NCBI RefSeq assembly: GCF_003597395.2
Contig: NC_133770.1
Coordinates: 85,564,640 to 85,628,639 of the forward strand
DNA from: Chelonoidis abingdonii
Lineage: Eukaryota; Chordata; Testudines; Testudinidae
Reading direction: 5' to 3'
DNA: 64,000 nucleotides
This document shows, piece after piece, positions 23,271 through 35,047 of the stretch; position 1 is the stretch's first letter; the number at the start of each line of letters is the position of its first letter. The translations under genes were made by a program, and so were the position numbers. Under the pieces are notes generated by a model. The model was not told where the DNA came from, searched no databases, and worked only from the letters and a program-made list of their open reading frames with translations.

Positions 23271-25573
23271 TTGCTGAAACAAAGACTCAATCCTGCACTC
23301 CTTAGTCAAGCAGAGCTACCATTAACGTCAGTGGGAATTTTCCTTGAGGGAGGATTAGGCTCCTCCCAAGAACAGCCCAATATGAGGTCTGGCTGCTAAT
23401 ATATTTAAAAAAAAACCAACAACCCACGATGCTATTTAGGAAGAGGACTTACTGTTCTTCAGCCTCCTCTGCTCTTTTAAACAAACTGTTATGAAAGAGG
23501 AGGAGTTGCGGCAGCAACAAGTATTAAAAAAATTCCTGCAGTGCAAGATGTGTGGAGGCTCTGAGAATGATGGGACCATCTGTGCCTGTCTGTTCACTGC
23601 CAGAACAACTAACCCCCAACAATGGTAAAGAAAAGTAAAGAATCATGTAATAGGCAGAGCTGTCTGATATGCTGTAAGTCAGCTTAGAAGGATTCGATTT
23701 TTATTGGTGTCAGTAAAATAATTTCCTTGTATACACAGACAAAGACAAACATCTCCATGGATAATAATTGAAACTTACAAATAGGCACAGAAAGAAAAAC
23801 ACGGCTTGAGAACTCAAAATATATAATTTAAATATCCTTATATCAAATTGACATATGATGTTGACACTGTTTGATTATAAAGTTTTTTGAATCACAACAT
23901 CTACTGTCAGACAATAATTGCGGGAATCCTCTATTGTTTGACCCACCCCCCCATAATGGAAGAAGTTTAAAATCCATAAAAATGGGGGTGGGGAAATGCT
24001 TTAAAAAAATCAATGTGCCAAAATTATATATAAACTCTGCCAAGGCTACATAAAATCCACTCTCTGGAAAACCTGAAGTGTTCAGCTAGAGAGTGGTTAG
24101 GTGAAAAAAGTTAATGTAATAAGTTTGTGCCTTACGTTCTTGGAATGGTCCTCATCCAAGGCTCGCTGGGAGATGTATGTAAAGTGTTTGCAATCATATA
24201 AAGTTGAATTCACTTGACATGAAGGATAGGCTTGTGGGTATAGCACAAGATTGGGAGCTAGGAGGAAAACAAGACATCAAACACTTGTGTTGTACAGCTG
24301 CTGTGTCAAAAAATGCATGCTTTAAAGAGAATGAACATAAGGGTCCTATATTTGACATTTTTCACATCAAATGCTTCCTGAAAATATACTGTTTTAAATT
24401 AAAAAGATAGAAATCAGGAAAATGAGCTAAGTTCATCCCATTTACTTGGAAGAGCTGCACAAGGGATGGTTTTGACCCTAGACCTCAATTTAGCTCTAGC
24501 AGAGATAAGTGAATGGAACATATTCTTGAGGGGATTGATCCCAAACAGTTATCCTGCCAACAATCGGAGACTATGGAGGTGGAAAGTGGAACATGTGGAG
24601 GAAGTGAGAAATAGAAGACAGACAAAAAGATAAAGAGGAGGGAGAAAACAGGTGACAAAGGAGGAAAATTGCATAGACACAGACTTTGTCTATCATGGGC
24701 AGAAGAGGAGAAGCTAAGATGACAGTTTTGTTTTGAATGGTTGAAAATCCATCATTGTCCTTCAGACCTGTAATTTATTTCAGATTGCTTCAAGTTTCAC
24801 CCAAAGCTTTGCTCTAAGCTTGTGCAGTTTGGGTTGGGCTCAAAATTGGTGCCTGAAGTGAAAGTACCTAAATCAAAGACTGTTTTCTAACATATCAAGT
24901 CTATAGCTTTAAAATGTTTAACTTTAGGCTCTCACTTTTGAAACATTGGTCACTAAATAAAACAATCCGTTCAAATGGAAGCCTTTAGTGACAAATACAG
25001 AAACCAAATTCTCTGCTGAGGTCTCTCCATTGAAGCAGAGAATTTGTCCCACTCGATCTATTTGTTTCAAGGCTCTAGACTGTACAGCAAGTAAACACAA
25101 AAATAGGAAACAAACAAAAAAAAAAACCTACAGTACAACAAACAGGAAAAACCTCAGCTCAGTCAGGACTATCCAAACTCAAATATAATCACAACCAAGC
25201 AAATACTAGCCAACGTTACCATCACCCTAGCAAACATTTTGGCAGAAAAAGTGGGGTTTGCAGCATTGTTTATTCAGAGAAACAGGCTCATGGAAAGTTT
25301 CAGTCACTTCCTTTCCTCACTCCCACTCAACTGACAAGTTATACAAAGAAAAGTAACTGGTATTACTGATAAATTGTAAAGTGGTAGAAGTGTGCTGTAA
25401 CCACACAACTTGCTGCTTAGAAACATCTCTGGAGACCTTCCCAAATCTTAGGACTCTGTACAGACCAAACCTGCTCATTAACAGAAGTGCCTAAAAGGTG
25501 ATTCTGCCAAATAGATACACAAAGCTCTAGGTCCTTTTTCTTTACATTCCTTGTTTCTTTTCATGTTTTAGTG
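23271..25573. other. Mostly unassigned sequence
   Basis: A palindromic ancient repeat sits near 23279-23363 (GTCAGTGGGAATTTTCC). The rest is AT-rich with no recognised gene or element; purine-rich at 24590-24720. Confidence 0.4.
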
Positions 25574-25792
25574 TAGTGGTTCTCACTTTTGTATTAGTGA
25601 CTCCCTTTCCCACAGCAAGCCTCTAAGTGTGACCCCCCCCAGTATAAATTAAAACCCCTTTTCAAAAAAATATATATTTAAGACTATTATAAATGCTGGA
25701 GGCAAAGCAGGGTTTGGGGGTGGAGGCTGACAGCTCACGTAATAACCTTGTGACCCCTGAGGGCTCACAACCTCCAGTTTGAAAGCCCCCTG
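25574..25792. mobile_element. hAT MITE (219 bp)
   Basis: Begins TAGTGGTTCTCACTTTTG (CAGTGGTTCTC with one change) and ends CAGTTTGAAAGCCCCCTG, degenerate hAT ends. Flanks TTTTAGTG and TTTTAAGC match at five of eight positions. The interior is AT-rich with GTGACCCC on both arms. Confidence 0.7.
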
Positions 25793-25800
25793 TTTTAAGC

Positions 25801-26639
25801 AGCACATCAGCGATTGGTATCTTTAGAATAAATTACCAACGTTAGTTTGTTTGTTAGCATGGGGGATTTTATTTATTTTTGGAAAAACAAAGCTGGGTGT
25901 AGACTGCCATCTTGACCTTTGTTGTTTCCTTATCTCCTCTCATCTCTTTCCCATAAGAGTTTCTTTGCTCTTCTTTACCCACACAGAACTAGTTGTTCTC
26001 CCCATTCTTGTCCGTTCACACACCAGCCGCTTCCCCCACTCACAGATCTGCACTTTGGGGGTGGGGGCAGTCACAAAAGTTGGCAAGATTCAGCCCTTCA
26101 CCACAGTTCCACCTAAATACAGAAGTCAGTGGAGTTAGATTATGGCTGAATTTGATCCACAGTGACTCAGTCCATGGAAGACGGTAGGAGCTTTGCTATT
26201 GATTTCAGCAAGGCAGGACTGACCTTAAGGACACTTCAGAGTAAATGCCATTGTTAAAGAAAATAAACATGAACCAGCAACTTGTCAGAGTTTAGATTCA
26301 GATTTTTTTTTAAATAACATTATGGCAACTTGTTGCCAACTGTGTTCTTACTTTATATTTATAAAACAAAAGCTCTTCAAGGAAATGAAGACTTAGGAAT
26401 AATTTGTTTATTATATGAGCTGTGAAAAAATTAGGTCCTAAACTATTCAATTCCTTGCTGTTAAGTGTTCGGGAGTTGTAAATTGTGCTAGGTAAGTCCA
26501 CCTGGTACTCAGCAAACTTGGTTTTTGAAACAAAGTTTGCTGCTTTGAGTATGCCTTGGGTTTAACATCTTTCATTTTTTTCTTTTATGAGCACAGAGTA
26601 ATCACAGCAAACTCACACTGTTTTTTTTTTTAACTCAGT
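25801..26639. other. Unassigned sequence
   Basis: No recognised gene. An ancient palindromic-type segment occurs near 26110-26165 (AGTCAGTGGAGTTAG). Confidence 0.35.
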
Positions 26640-27524
26640 TGTGACAGGGTTCCTAGGGTGCAACCTGGACTTTGGGACCACTGAGCCCTATCCCACCAAT
26701 CCAGCATATCCCTCTCTCTCTGGGATTCTGTCGCCAAGCTACAAATCTCTGACAGCTTTTGCACTTACAGCCATCCACAGGCCAGGCTATACCCAACTGA
26801 GTTACATGAATGCTTTCCCCAGCCACTCATGATCCAACAATACAGAGGCTCCAGAAATTCCCTCCAGCTCTCAGTCTAGCTCCCCAGAACTGTACCATCT
26901 TGCCCTGGTCAGAAGCCTGACCAATATAAATTAATTACCTAATTTGCCCCTCCCTCCATGTGGATTGGACGCACTAGCCTTTGAAACTGAGCTGAGATTT
27001 CCCCAAGCACTTGCCAAAACACTCTGTCTTAGGTAAAATATAAAACAGATTTACTAACTACGGAAAGATAGCTTTTTAAGTGATTATAAGTAGTAAGCAT
27101 AGAGATCAACGTTGGTTACCTAAGAAACAAAAATAAATTTGCAGTCTGAGTTCTACAAACTAAATAGGATTAAAGCAGTGTCTCATCCTGACAGATGGTA
27201 TAGTTCCTCAGTACACAGGCTGGGACTCTCCTCCAGCCCAGGGCCACCATCCCCAGTTCAAAGTCTTTGTCTTCCAGATTTCCTCCAGATGTTGAGTTGT
27301 GTGAGGGAGAAAGGCTGGAAAGATCTTCTTTTGCTAGGACTCGGGTCCAGCAGCCTCTTTTGTATTCATTTCCTGAGATAGTGGATTCTTTCCTTGATTG
27401 TGTTGTGCCATTAATGCTGTCTGGCTAGTCCACTGTTGTACCTGAAAAGTTGGTTACGGGTGTTCCCAACCTCATGCATATTTCAGTAACACACACAGCA
27501 AAACTTCAAAGCTTCACGTACAAT
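26640..27524 (-). mobile_element. Probable retrovirus-like LTR, reverse orientation
   Basis: Starts TGTGACAGGGTTCCTAGGG on the plus strand. The interior has TTTTTAAGTGATTATAAGTAG, AACGTTGGTTACCTAAG and CAGCCCAGGGCCACC, matching the class of LTR seen at 20450-21545. The right end is placed near the next MITE but is not certain. Confidence 0.5.
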
Positions 27525-27530
27525 GATAGC

Positions 27531-27695
27531 TACTCCTAGAGGGAATTCTGCACAGTATTTTAAAATTCTGCGAATTTTATTTGTCAAAACAACATTACAT
27601 AATCAAGCCAGTTTCAGTTATTTTGGTAATTTATTTCAAAATACCTGTCAGCAGATATGTCTAACAATACAGACATAAAAATTCCCTGAGGAGTA
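27531..27695. mobile_element. TA-flanked MITE (Tc1/mariner-like)
   Basis: Left TACTCCTAGAGGGAATTCT and right AATTCCCTGAGGAGTA are inverted, with TA at both extremes as in Tc1/mariner insertion sites. The interior is AT-rich and non-coding. Confidence 0.65.
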
Positions 27696-27795
27696 GAGAG
27701 TTAAAGAAATCCTTATGAAAACCCAGTTCCTGGTTCTCTGCCCCCTCCAGAGCCCATCTTGGGCCAGAGGCCCCTCAAGTCCAGCTGGGATGCCC

Positions 27796-27895
27796 TGTAA
27801 AAGGGTTCACGCTGCACCCCTCCAGATTCGGTCTCCCTGCTTGTGACTGGAGTGGCAGGAGCTGATTGAAGGGTTTGTATAGCAGCACCCTGCCA
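27796..27895 (-). mobile_element. 3' LTR, internally deleted (100 bp)
   Basis: Keeps the two ends of the LTR (TGTAAAAGGGTTCACGC and GGAGTGGCAGGAGCTGATTG...TGCCA) but lacks about 340 bases present in the 5' LTR at 29782-30224. Confidence 0.7.
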
Positions 27896-29119
27896 CACAT
27901 CGTACTCCTTAAACAAGAGCCGGGCGGGGAAGAGGCCTGGTCCGGCCCCTTATCCCTCTACCTGGGAGGTTGCTCTGGGGAAGCCCACCACTTCCCACTA
28001 GGTGATCTCTGGGTTCCTCCTCGGGGGGTTTGTCCATCCCTCACCCACAGAAGGCACATTGGGTAGGCGGCGGACTGCCCCACAGGTCTGCTGCTACCCT
28101 GAGGTCCTCACGCCAGTCAGAGCCTTGTGGTTGTCCTTCCGGCTGCTCCCCCTTTCTGTCCAGCAGGAGAGCTGGGTGTGTCTGGACATTGTCCCAGCTG
28201 TCCAGGGCCTCAGGGTTAGTTACCCAGCCCAGAGAGGTCTGGCTCTCCCTGCCTGGAGGTTCTACCTTTGGGTATTCCCTGGGGGCTTCCTTCTAGTCCT
28301 TGGCCCTTCTTCCCTGGGTGTCCTATACTGGGGCACTCCTTTGGCCTCTTGCCCCCTATTTCTCCCCAGTCTTCATTTTGGCTTTATTGTCTAGGGTTTG
28401 ACTCTCCTGACCTCTGGGTCCTGAGTCTTCTCCCTCACTGGAGAGGAGGGGTGTAGGAGTTTCTCCACCTTTCAATGGGGTCTCCCCCCTCAACCTGCTG
28501 GCAGGTCCCCTCCCACAGCCTCCTTTCCCCCTTCAGGAAGGGGCCCCAGTACCATGGGGTAAGATAACCCCTTTACCACCCCAACCCATTGCCAGGCAAA
28601 CCTGCCCCCTCTTTGACCCAGGTGTACCTGGGTCAATGGGCAGGGCCTCCGATCCCCGTGGATGCACTCCAGCATCATTTTTGCTCTGGAAATAAACCGC
28701 TGTGACTTTGCCAGCCCTCTCAGAATGAGGGAAAGGCCATGTCCACCAAGCCCTTTGGGGGCTTCCTGACCCCACATGGGGATGGTGGCTAGTCCTTGCC
28801 CCTGCTTCTCCCCCTCCACCATTTGTCCAACCACAAAACTTGGCTAGTCCACCCTCCATTTCTGGGGAGTCCTGGCATGTGTGTCCCAACTGTCCACATT
28901 GCCATCAGACCAACTGCCCTGGGTGATGAGGGGCTCCCTGAGCTTCTTCCTTTCTTTTCTCTGGGCTTCTCCTGGCCCTTTTTTCCCTGATCCCAGAGTA
29001 TCCGATCCTCTTTTAGAAGAAAATTCACCTCCATGTACTCCTCTGTCAGTTTAACGGCAGCCTCCCTTATACTCGGCTGGTGCCACTGGACACAGACTTA
29101 TATGTTTTCCAGGAGGCCC

Positions 29120-29729
29120 TGCACAAATTGTTCAAGGATCATCCTGTCCATAATCTCTCTCACTGTTTGGGTGTCCAGCCTCAGCCACCAAATGGCCCAG
29201 TCTGTGATCTTCTGGACAAAAGCTCAGGGCCACAAACCCAGGTCCACTGGGCTGCCCAAAACTTCTGCCAGTACTTTTCTGCCAAGAGCCCCATTTCGTC
29301 TAGGATGGCCACCCTCACTGCATCGTAATCCTTGGCCTGTTCATCACTTACTGCTATATAGGCAGCCTGAGCCTTGCCAGCCAGATAGGCAACCAGTCAC
29401 AGGGCCCAGGTCACATTGTCCCACCTGGTGCCCATGGCCACCCACTCAAGAGTACACAGGCAGGTGTCAGAGTCATTGGCAGGACCCATTTTACATAAGC
29501 CCAAGCCTGGTGTGTGGCTGCCCTCACTTCCCTGGGGACTCACTAACCTGTGCAGGAGCTGCTGCTGTACGTTAGCCTGCTCCCTGATGAAGTCTTGGAG
29601 GCTCTTCTGTTGCTCGGCCTGCCAGGTGAGTAAGGCCTGTCTCTCCAGCTGGTGGGGTTGCTGGAAGGCCTGCAGTGCTTTCTGCTTCTTTTCTTGTTGC
29701 TTGGCTAGCCACTGCATGGTCCCCTCCAT
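29120..29729 (-). pseudogene. gag-like (SCAN/capsid-type) relic
   Basis: Reading down from a likely ATG at 29729 (MEGTMQWLAKQQEKKQ), the product opens with a glutamine-rich coiled coil (LERQALLTWQAEQQKSLQDF, NVQQQLLHRL), then KMGPANDSD, a capsid entry motif, and a TGA/TAG-type interruption at 29397. In frame beyond the stop come YLAGKAQAAYIAV, DYDAVRVAILDEMGL and EKYWQKFWAA. The block L-GKAQAAY...DYD-VR-AIL...Y---F is the pattern of the SCAN domain and of the Gmr1-type Gypsy capsid from which SCAN derives. Gag normally packages the element's RNA. Later codons are broken and no zinc knuckle is readable. Assignment by motif only. Confidence 0.6.
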
Positions 29730-29761
29730 CTTCGGGTTGCTATGCCCTGGCAGTGGCTGAG

Positions 29762-29779
29762 CTCCTGGACAAGCCCCCA
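29762..29779 (-). promoter_or_regulatory. Primer-binding site, tRNA-Pro type
   Basis: The minus strand reads TGGGGGCTTGTCCAGGAG two bases inside the 5' LTR. It differs at three of eighteen positions from the proline-tRNA primer site of many vertebrate retroelements. It fixes which LTR is 5'. Confidence 0.75.
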
Positions 29780-29781
29780 CC

Positions 29782-30224
29782 TGTAACAGGGTACACACTG
29801 CACCCCTCCGGATTCAGCCCCTCTCCTCTGTGAATCAGGGACACTTCAGTCTGGTGCAACACCTGTGTTCTTTATTTGTGATCAGTTTCCAACTATATAC
29901 AGGCTTTACAACTGCTTGGCCTACCACAGGCCTGGCCAGCAACAGATGAGGACACTCTTATTCCCTCAAAGCCTGACGACGACGACCACGACCACGACGA
30001 CGACGACGACCACCACCACCACCACCACCACCTCCCCCCGCCATCTTAGTCTCTGCCCCCCTTTTTCACTTCCTCCCAGCCTTATAACTACTGCTAATGA
30101 GGCTGGCAGGTGAGGTCAGTTACCAGGCAAATGCAGGGCGGTTTACCCAGCCCCAGTCCATTCTTCCTGATTGGACCTGGAGTGGCAGGAGCTGATTAAG
30201 GGCTTCTGTAGCAGCACCCTGCCA
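29782..30224 (-). mobile_element. 5' LTR (443 bp)
   Basis: TG...CA ends (TGTAACAGGG to CACCCTGCCA on the plus strand). The reverse complement contains GCTGCTACAGAAGCCCTTAA near its start. It includes the CGA/CCA triplet tract at 29975-30032. Confidence 0.75.
29975..30032. repeat. GAC/CAC triplet microsatellite
   Basis: About nineteen triplets, mostly GAC then CAC, seen directly inside the 5' LTR. The threonine-run ORF at 29865-30113 results from it and is not a gene. Confidence 0.9.
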
Positions 30225-30386
30225 TGTGCCCCCCTCCCAGCCATGGGGGGCTCCCAGAGCCCAGATGTGTCCCCCTGAGCCCAGACACCCATCCCTTCCC
30301 CAGGACACCAGCCCCCTACTGCATAGAGCCAGCTGTGGCCCCCTCTGTGGTTCCAGGGTGTTGCTTTAAAGTACAGAGTGCCACAT

Positions 30387-30506
30387 AGGGTGACCAGATG
30401 TCCCGATTTTATAGGGACAGTCTTGATATTTGGGGCTTTTTTTTATATGGGCTCCTATTACCCCCTACCCGTCCCAATTTTTCACACTTGCTATCTGGTC
30501 ACCCTA
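30387..30506. mobile_element. MITE with GGGTGACCAGA ends
   Basis: AGGGTGACCAGATGTCC at left and CTATCTGGTCACCCTA at right; interior CCCGATTTTATAGGGACAGT. It is the inverse of the copy at 11208-11328. Confidence 0.8.
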
Positions 30507-30901
30507 GTGCCACACCATTGTTAAAGAGCAAAATGAAGCTTGTTTTTTAGAGGGGCACAAAATTTCCCCTTGTGGCAATACCACTCAGCAGAAATAGTGG
30601 ACGAGAAATTCCCATATGGGCTTGAGCTGAAGTTTGGAAATGCAGATGTATAGCGTGTCTACTGCACAGAATGCAAAAGATGGTCTATGGCAGTGATTTT
30701 CAAATGTTTTTCCTGGGGACCCAGTTGAAGAAAACTGAAGATGCCCGCGACCCAATGGAGCTGGGGATGAGGGGTTTGGGATGTGGGAGGAGCTCAAGGC
30801 TGGGACAGAGGACTGGGGTGAGGGAGTGAGAGCTGCAGGAGGGGGCTCTGGCCTGGGGCAGAGGCGTTTGGGGTGCAGGAGGGGCTCTGGGTTTGGGGAG
30901 C

Positions 30902-31732
30902 TGTCATAAACAGATAGCTAAAGGTTAATGTTTCTTTTACCTGTAAAGGGTTAACAAAGGGAACCAAACACCTGACCAGAGGACCAATCAGGAAACCGGA
31001 TTTTTAAAAGCTCAGGGAGGGAATGTTTGGGTGTGTGTCCCTTTGTGTGTGTCTTTGTCTGTCTTTCGGCTATGAGAGGGATCTTTCTATCTTCAAGCTT
31101 CTAATCTTCAGTTTCCAGTTGTGAGTACATAGGAAAAACAATAGGCTTTTATGTTTTTTGTTTTTTACATGTGTGTAGTTGCTGGGATGTTTAAATTGTA
31201 TTTCTTTTTTGAATAAGGCTGTATTATTTTTTCTTTAAGCAATTGACCCTGTATATTGTTATCTTGATACAGAGACCATTTTTATGTCTTTTCTTTCTTT
31301 TATATAAAGTCTTCTTTAAACCGGTTGAATTTTTCTAAGTGAGGCTCTAGGGGATAGAATCCTGTGCCAGGATTATGGTCTCTCTCAGGGAAAAGACTGG
31401 AGGGGGAAAAAGAAGGAGGGGGAAGGTAAATTGCCCTCTCTGTTTTGTATTCAAGGCGTTTAGTACAGTAATCTCCAGGATAACCCACGGAGGGGAAGCC
31501 TGGGGAGGAGTAAAGAGAAGCAGGGGAGTGGGGTTATTCCCTGTTGGTAAGACTCAGGGCATCTGGTCCTTGGGGTCCCCCAGGAAGGTTTTGGGGAACC
31601 AGAGTGAGCCAAACATGGAATTTTTGGCTGGTGGCAGCGCTATCAGATCCAAGTTGGTAATTAACTTGGAGGTTTCATGCAGGCACCCACATTTGGACTC
31701 TAGTGTTCAGAATTAGGATTATTGCTTTGATA
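30902..31732 (+). mobile_element. Solo LTR (about 831 bp) nested in hAT element
   Basis: Starts TGTCATAAACAG and ends near TGCTTTGATA (expected CA end mutated). Markers: CTGACCAGAGGACCAATCAGG, GTTGTGAGTACATAGG, TTTGAATAAGGCTG (polyadenylation-like), TATATAAAGTC and GGTGGCAGCGCTATCAG. Related to the truncated block at 1-855. No clear TSD, but the hAT interior continues on both sides (GGGCTCTGGGTTTGGGG / GGGGCTCAGGGCTGGGG). Confidence 0.75.
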
Positions 31733-32398
31733 GGGGCTCAGGGCTGGGGTAGGAGGTTTGGGGGAAGTCTAGGGCTCTGGTCTGGGGATGAAGGGTAGGC
31801 CGCCCAGAGGATTCAGGGGACCTGGAGTACTGTAGGGCCCCCGCCACTGAAATGCCCAGCTGAGCCCAGACTGCCACAGGCCAGGTCACGGGGCCCCTGT
31901 GGGGCCTTGGGCTAGGGAAAATGCCCCATTTTCCCCACCTCTGGCGCGCCTGATGAAGGGGTTTTGGGTTCCGGAGGGGCTCTGGTTTGGTGGGGCTCAG
32001 GGTTGGAGCAGGAGGTTTGGGCACAGAATTACCTCTGGCGGCTCCAGTCAGTGGCACAGCTGAGGGGGGCGAGAGCAGGCTCCACCTTGTCCTGGCACCA
32101 CGTACCATGCTGTACCCAGAAGCAGCCGCAGCAGTTCTGCGTTCTAGTTGGTGGCGCGCTAGCGACTCCACATGACTCCAACCCACTGACCCGCCCAGCT
32201 CCACTGGCAGTTTCTGGCCAATGGGAGTGCAGAGCCAGTGTTGGGGTGGGCAGCATGTACAGCCCCATGGCCCCTTGCCTAGAAGCCGGACCTGCTGCTG
32301 GTCATTTCTGAGACACAGAGCGATGTTGGAAAGGTAGGCGCTAGCTTGCGGACTTTTAATGTCCGGTCGGCAGTGCTGACCAGAGCAAGGTGACCCGG

Positions 32399-33209
32399 TG
32401 TTATACCAATACAAACTAGCAGGATCTTATTAGGGACAAGACATTGTCCATTATGTAAATACCATAATAAATAAAGATAACAGCAAACACTTGTTGTTGT
32501 TACTTTTCCTATATATCCATTCACACAATCATTCATACAAGTTCTGGATAGATATTATAGTTACCAGCCTAAAGTTGCTTGTTACAGAAATGGCCAGTAC
32601 CCTGTACACAGAGTGGAGCCGAGTCCGGGTCAGGTGACCTGATGCTCCTGGAGGCTGGCAGCAGAACATAGACTCAAGTCCTCTGTCTTCAGATCCAGCT
32701 TTATAGGTTGTTCCCCTGTTAGTTCATGGGAGTTACTTCATTCTGCTGTTGTTAAATTCAATCAGCAGGTGTGGCTGGCTCCATGTTGGCAGCAGAATGT
32801 TACCAAAGTCTCTCATCTCACTTCTTTTTTACAGGCTTTTAGTCCTTCTGTTGTTCTTTTGTCCTTTCTTTTTAGGGTGGATGCTTTTTACTTTGTTTAG
32901 GCTGTTGTCTAGGTCTTCAGCCGTTGGTAGTTGAACTTACTCATCAGGACAGGCGGGGCTGGAGTTGATTTTTCATCCATACATGCCTCATTCACATATC
33001 TAACTAACTAATAAGATTTACAGCAGGGTTTGCAAAATGAGCGGTGGAATGCTTTTACAAAGTGGAGTGAGTGTTTTAAAATGGGGTTTGAATTACAATA
33101 TGGCAAACAGTGAACAGAAGTTACAATGTAGGCAAGTGTAGTGAATGGTGAAGAGAAGTTACATTAATAAAGTGAACAAATAAAAACAATTTCATTTATC
33201 AGTTCTACA
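32399..33209 (-). mobile_element. Solo LTR nested in hAT element, TSD CCGG
   Basis: Plus strand starts TGTTATACCAAT and ends CAGTTCTACA. CCGG lies on each side (32395-32398, 33210-33213), a 4-bp TSD. A TATA-like CTATAAAGC on the minus strand near 32705 suggests minus orientation. The surrounding hAT element resumes at 33214. Confidence 0.8.
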
Positions 33210-33278
33210 CCGGTGCCTAACATGCCATGTCCCAGTACTGGGTCGAGACCCATGGTTTGAAAAAACACTGGTCTATGG

Positions 33279-34783
33279 TTTGACAGATGCATTAAGGATG
33301 TGTCACATTGTGTGCTGCCAAAAAATACATTCACCAAGTAGAGTCCTCTGAGTGCTAAGAGCTAAAATAAAGGCTCAACTTGACCAGCTGGCAAAATGAG
33401 ATATTATTGAGTGCATTCAGATACCACTTGACTGAGTCTCTGTAAAGATAATAATAAATCCAAGCAAATTAGTAATTTCTATATAAAATTTTAGAAAACT
33501 GGTCAAGGTAGAAACTGATGACCACAAAATACAGGAAGCCATGGTCCAGAAACCATTATATAAAGCATCACCTAGATTTCAAAAAAGTGATTGTGAAATT
33601 GAATATGAATCATAGGGCCAGCAAGTCCTCTTACCAATATCTTTATAAGTTACAGCCCTTTGATTATTAGACATCTCTGGGAACACAGTAATGGAACTCA
33701 AGTATACTTACCATTACGTATGCAAGGCCAAAGTCAGCACTGATTTATACCTTGTGCAACCCAACTCACAGGGCTTTACTGAGTCTTGAGAAACTATGTA
33801 ATATTTTATACTTCTCCAAATGAAGACAGTTCGTTGAACCTGTCACCTCAGAAAGAATACCGAACTACTGGTAGAGACATCAGGGAAATCATACAGACAG
33901 AATCTGTGTTTTTGTTTTGACACAGGCAAAATAAGGGTCTGATCTTGCAGCCCTTACACTGCGTTCTTCATAGATTGAAGAAATACATAGAAAAAGATCA
34001 GCATAGCTGACACTGAAGAAAAGTTTATTTACTGTACACTCTAGTCATGGTTTGAGAGCAGTTCATCCATGGGAAAATAATGACCTTGTATGTCCTCTTG
34101 TAAGAAGTGTTCTTAGGGTCAGCAGTGTCTGTGGTGATCTGGTGAGTCAAGTCCTGCATTGGTCTGTGAATGGAGATTCAGCCCTCATGTTCACTTTCCC
34201 TTGAATTTGAATTAAAAAAAAAAGAGTAGGGGGTGGGCTTTGCACCACACAGTTACTCAGCTGTTATCCGTTATATAATAAGCTTTGGAAATTACTTGTG
34301 CAGCTTATGTCTACCTGTATCAATGTTCATTTTAAAGTATTTGGTGGGTCTAGGATCAGCTGGAGTCTTTTGGGTTTTTTTTAGTTCTTTCTGCTGAAAG
34401 GGAAAAAATGGTTTAGAATTTCAAGGACTGTGAAAATGGGCATCACCATGGCATTGTCAGATGAGGTTTGTGGGGGGGATTGAAAAAAGCATTCGAAAAT
34501 CCATTCTTTGTCTGGATAGAAATGCCTCTGACTCATTTCCCTTTGTGCCTGATAGCCTCTTAAGAAAACAAAAGGATGTTCTGATCATGAAGATGCAAAA
34601 TTATTTCTGTTTCTGTCAATCTATCAAGAGCATTTTAAATGGCTTTTTGAACCTGTGTCACCAAATCCAAGCTGAAAAATGCAATTTTAGACTTGAGGTC
34701 TGTTTTGATGTTTGTGTATGGAAACATAAGACGGGCGGGGGGGGGCGAAGGCAGGAGTTAAAGCCATTGTGTGCATGCGTGCA

Positions 34784-34816
<33 letters not shown>

Positions 34817-35047
34817 CACACACATATAGCATGCACATGTCCTATAGGATCCCCAATGAACCACACTAAAAAGAGATTTCTTTGCCCTGTCCTTTTCCTG
34901 TGGAGTTACTGTAAATGCCCAATGAATCTGTTAGTGCGGCTCTTAGGAATGGTATATAGCGTGGCTCTTTTTGACTCACATACCATTCCCCTGGATAAAA
35001 ATATATGGTAGGGTTTAGGAATGTTTGGGCCAAACAAGTTAAAGACA
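33279..35047. other. Unassigned AT-rich sequence
   Basis: No gene or repeat recognised. The 122-codon ORF at 34461-34829 lacks known motifs and ends in the TG microsatellite. Confidence 0.35.
34784..34828 (+). repeat. TG/AG/AC dinucleotide microsatellite
   Basis: About ten TG units followed by AG and AC units, seen directly; a G9 run lies just upstream near 34738. Confidence 0.9.

Larger units (their letters stand above)
27796..30224 (-). mobile_element. Decayed LTR retrotransposon with gag relic
   Basis: Two LTRs in the same orientation bound an internal region of about 1.9 kb. Both begin (plus strand) TGTAA-AGGG-T-CAC-CTGCACCCC and end GCAGCACCCTGCCA. A primer-binding site adjoins the 5' LTR and a gag relic follows it. 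Reading is minus strand. Protease, reverse transcriptase and integrase are absent, so the copy is internally deleted. The 180-codon plus-strand ORF at 29033-29575 is a shadow. Confidence 0.75.
30691..33270. mobile_element. Non-autonomous hAT element with perfect TSD, hosting two LTRs
   Basis: Starts CAGTGATTTTCAAATG and ends GGTTTGAAAAAACACTG, a hAT-type inverted pair. Both flanks read GTCTATGG (30683-30690 and 33271-33278). Without the two nested LTRs (30902-31732 and 32399-33209) it would be about 0.94 kb. The remaining interior is GC-rich and non-coding (31733-32398), and the stop-poor 231-codon minus-strand ORF there is not a gene. Confidence 0.88.

Noticed and set aside
29033..29575. 180-codon plus-strand ORF
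   Set aside because: Antisense shadow of the minus-strand gag relic, which carries the recognisable motifs.
29975..30032. Periodic triplets as a CRISPR-like array
   Set aside because: Simple triplet microsatellite without spacers; vertebrate genome context.
29865..30113. ORF with a threonine run
   Set aside because: Produced by the GAC/CAC triplet microsatellite inside an LTR.
31719..32414. 231-codon minus-strand ORF
   Set aside because: Lies in the GC-rich interior of a non-autonomous hAT element; no conserved motif and overlapping ORFs on the other strand.
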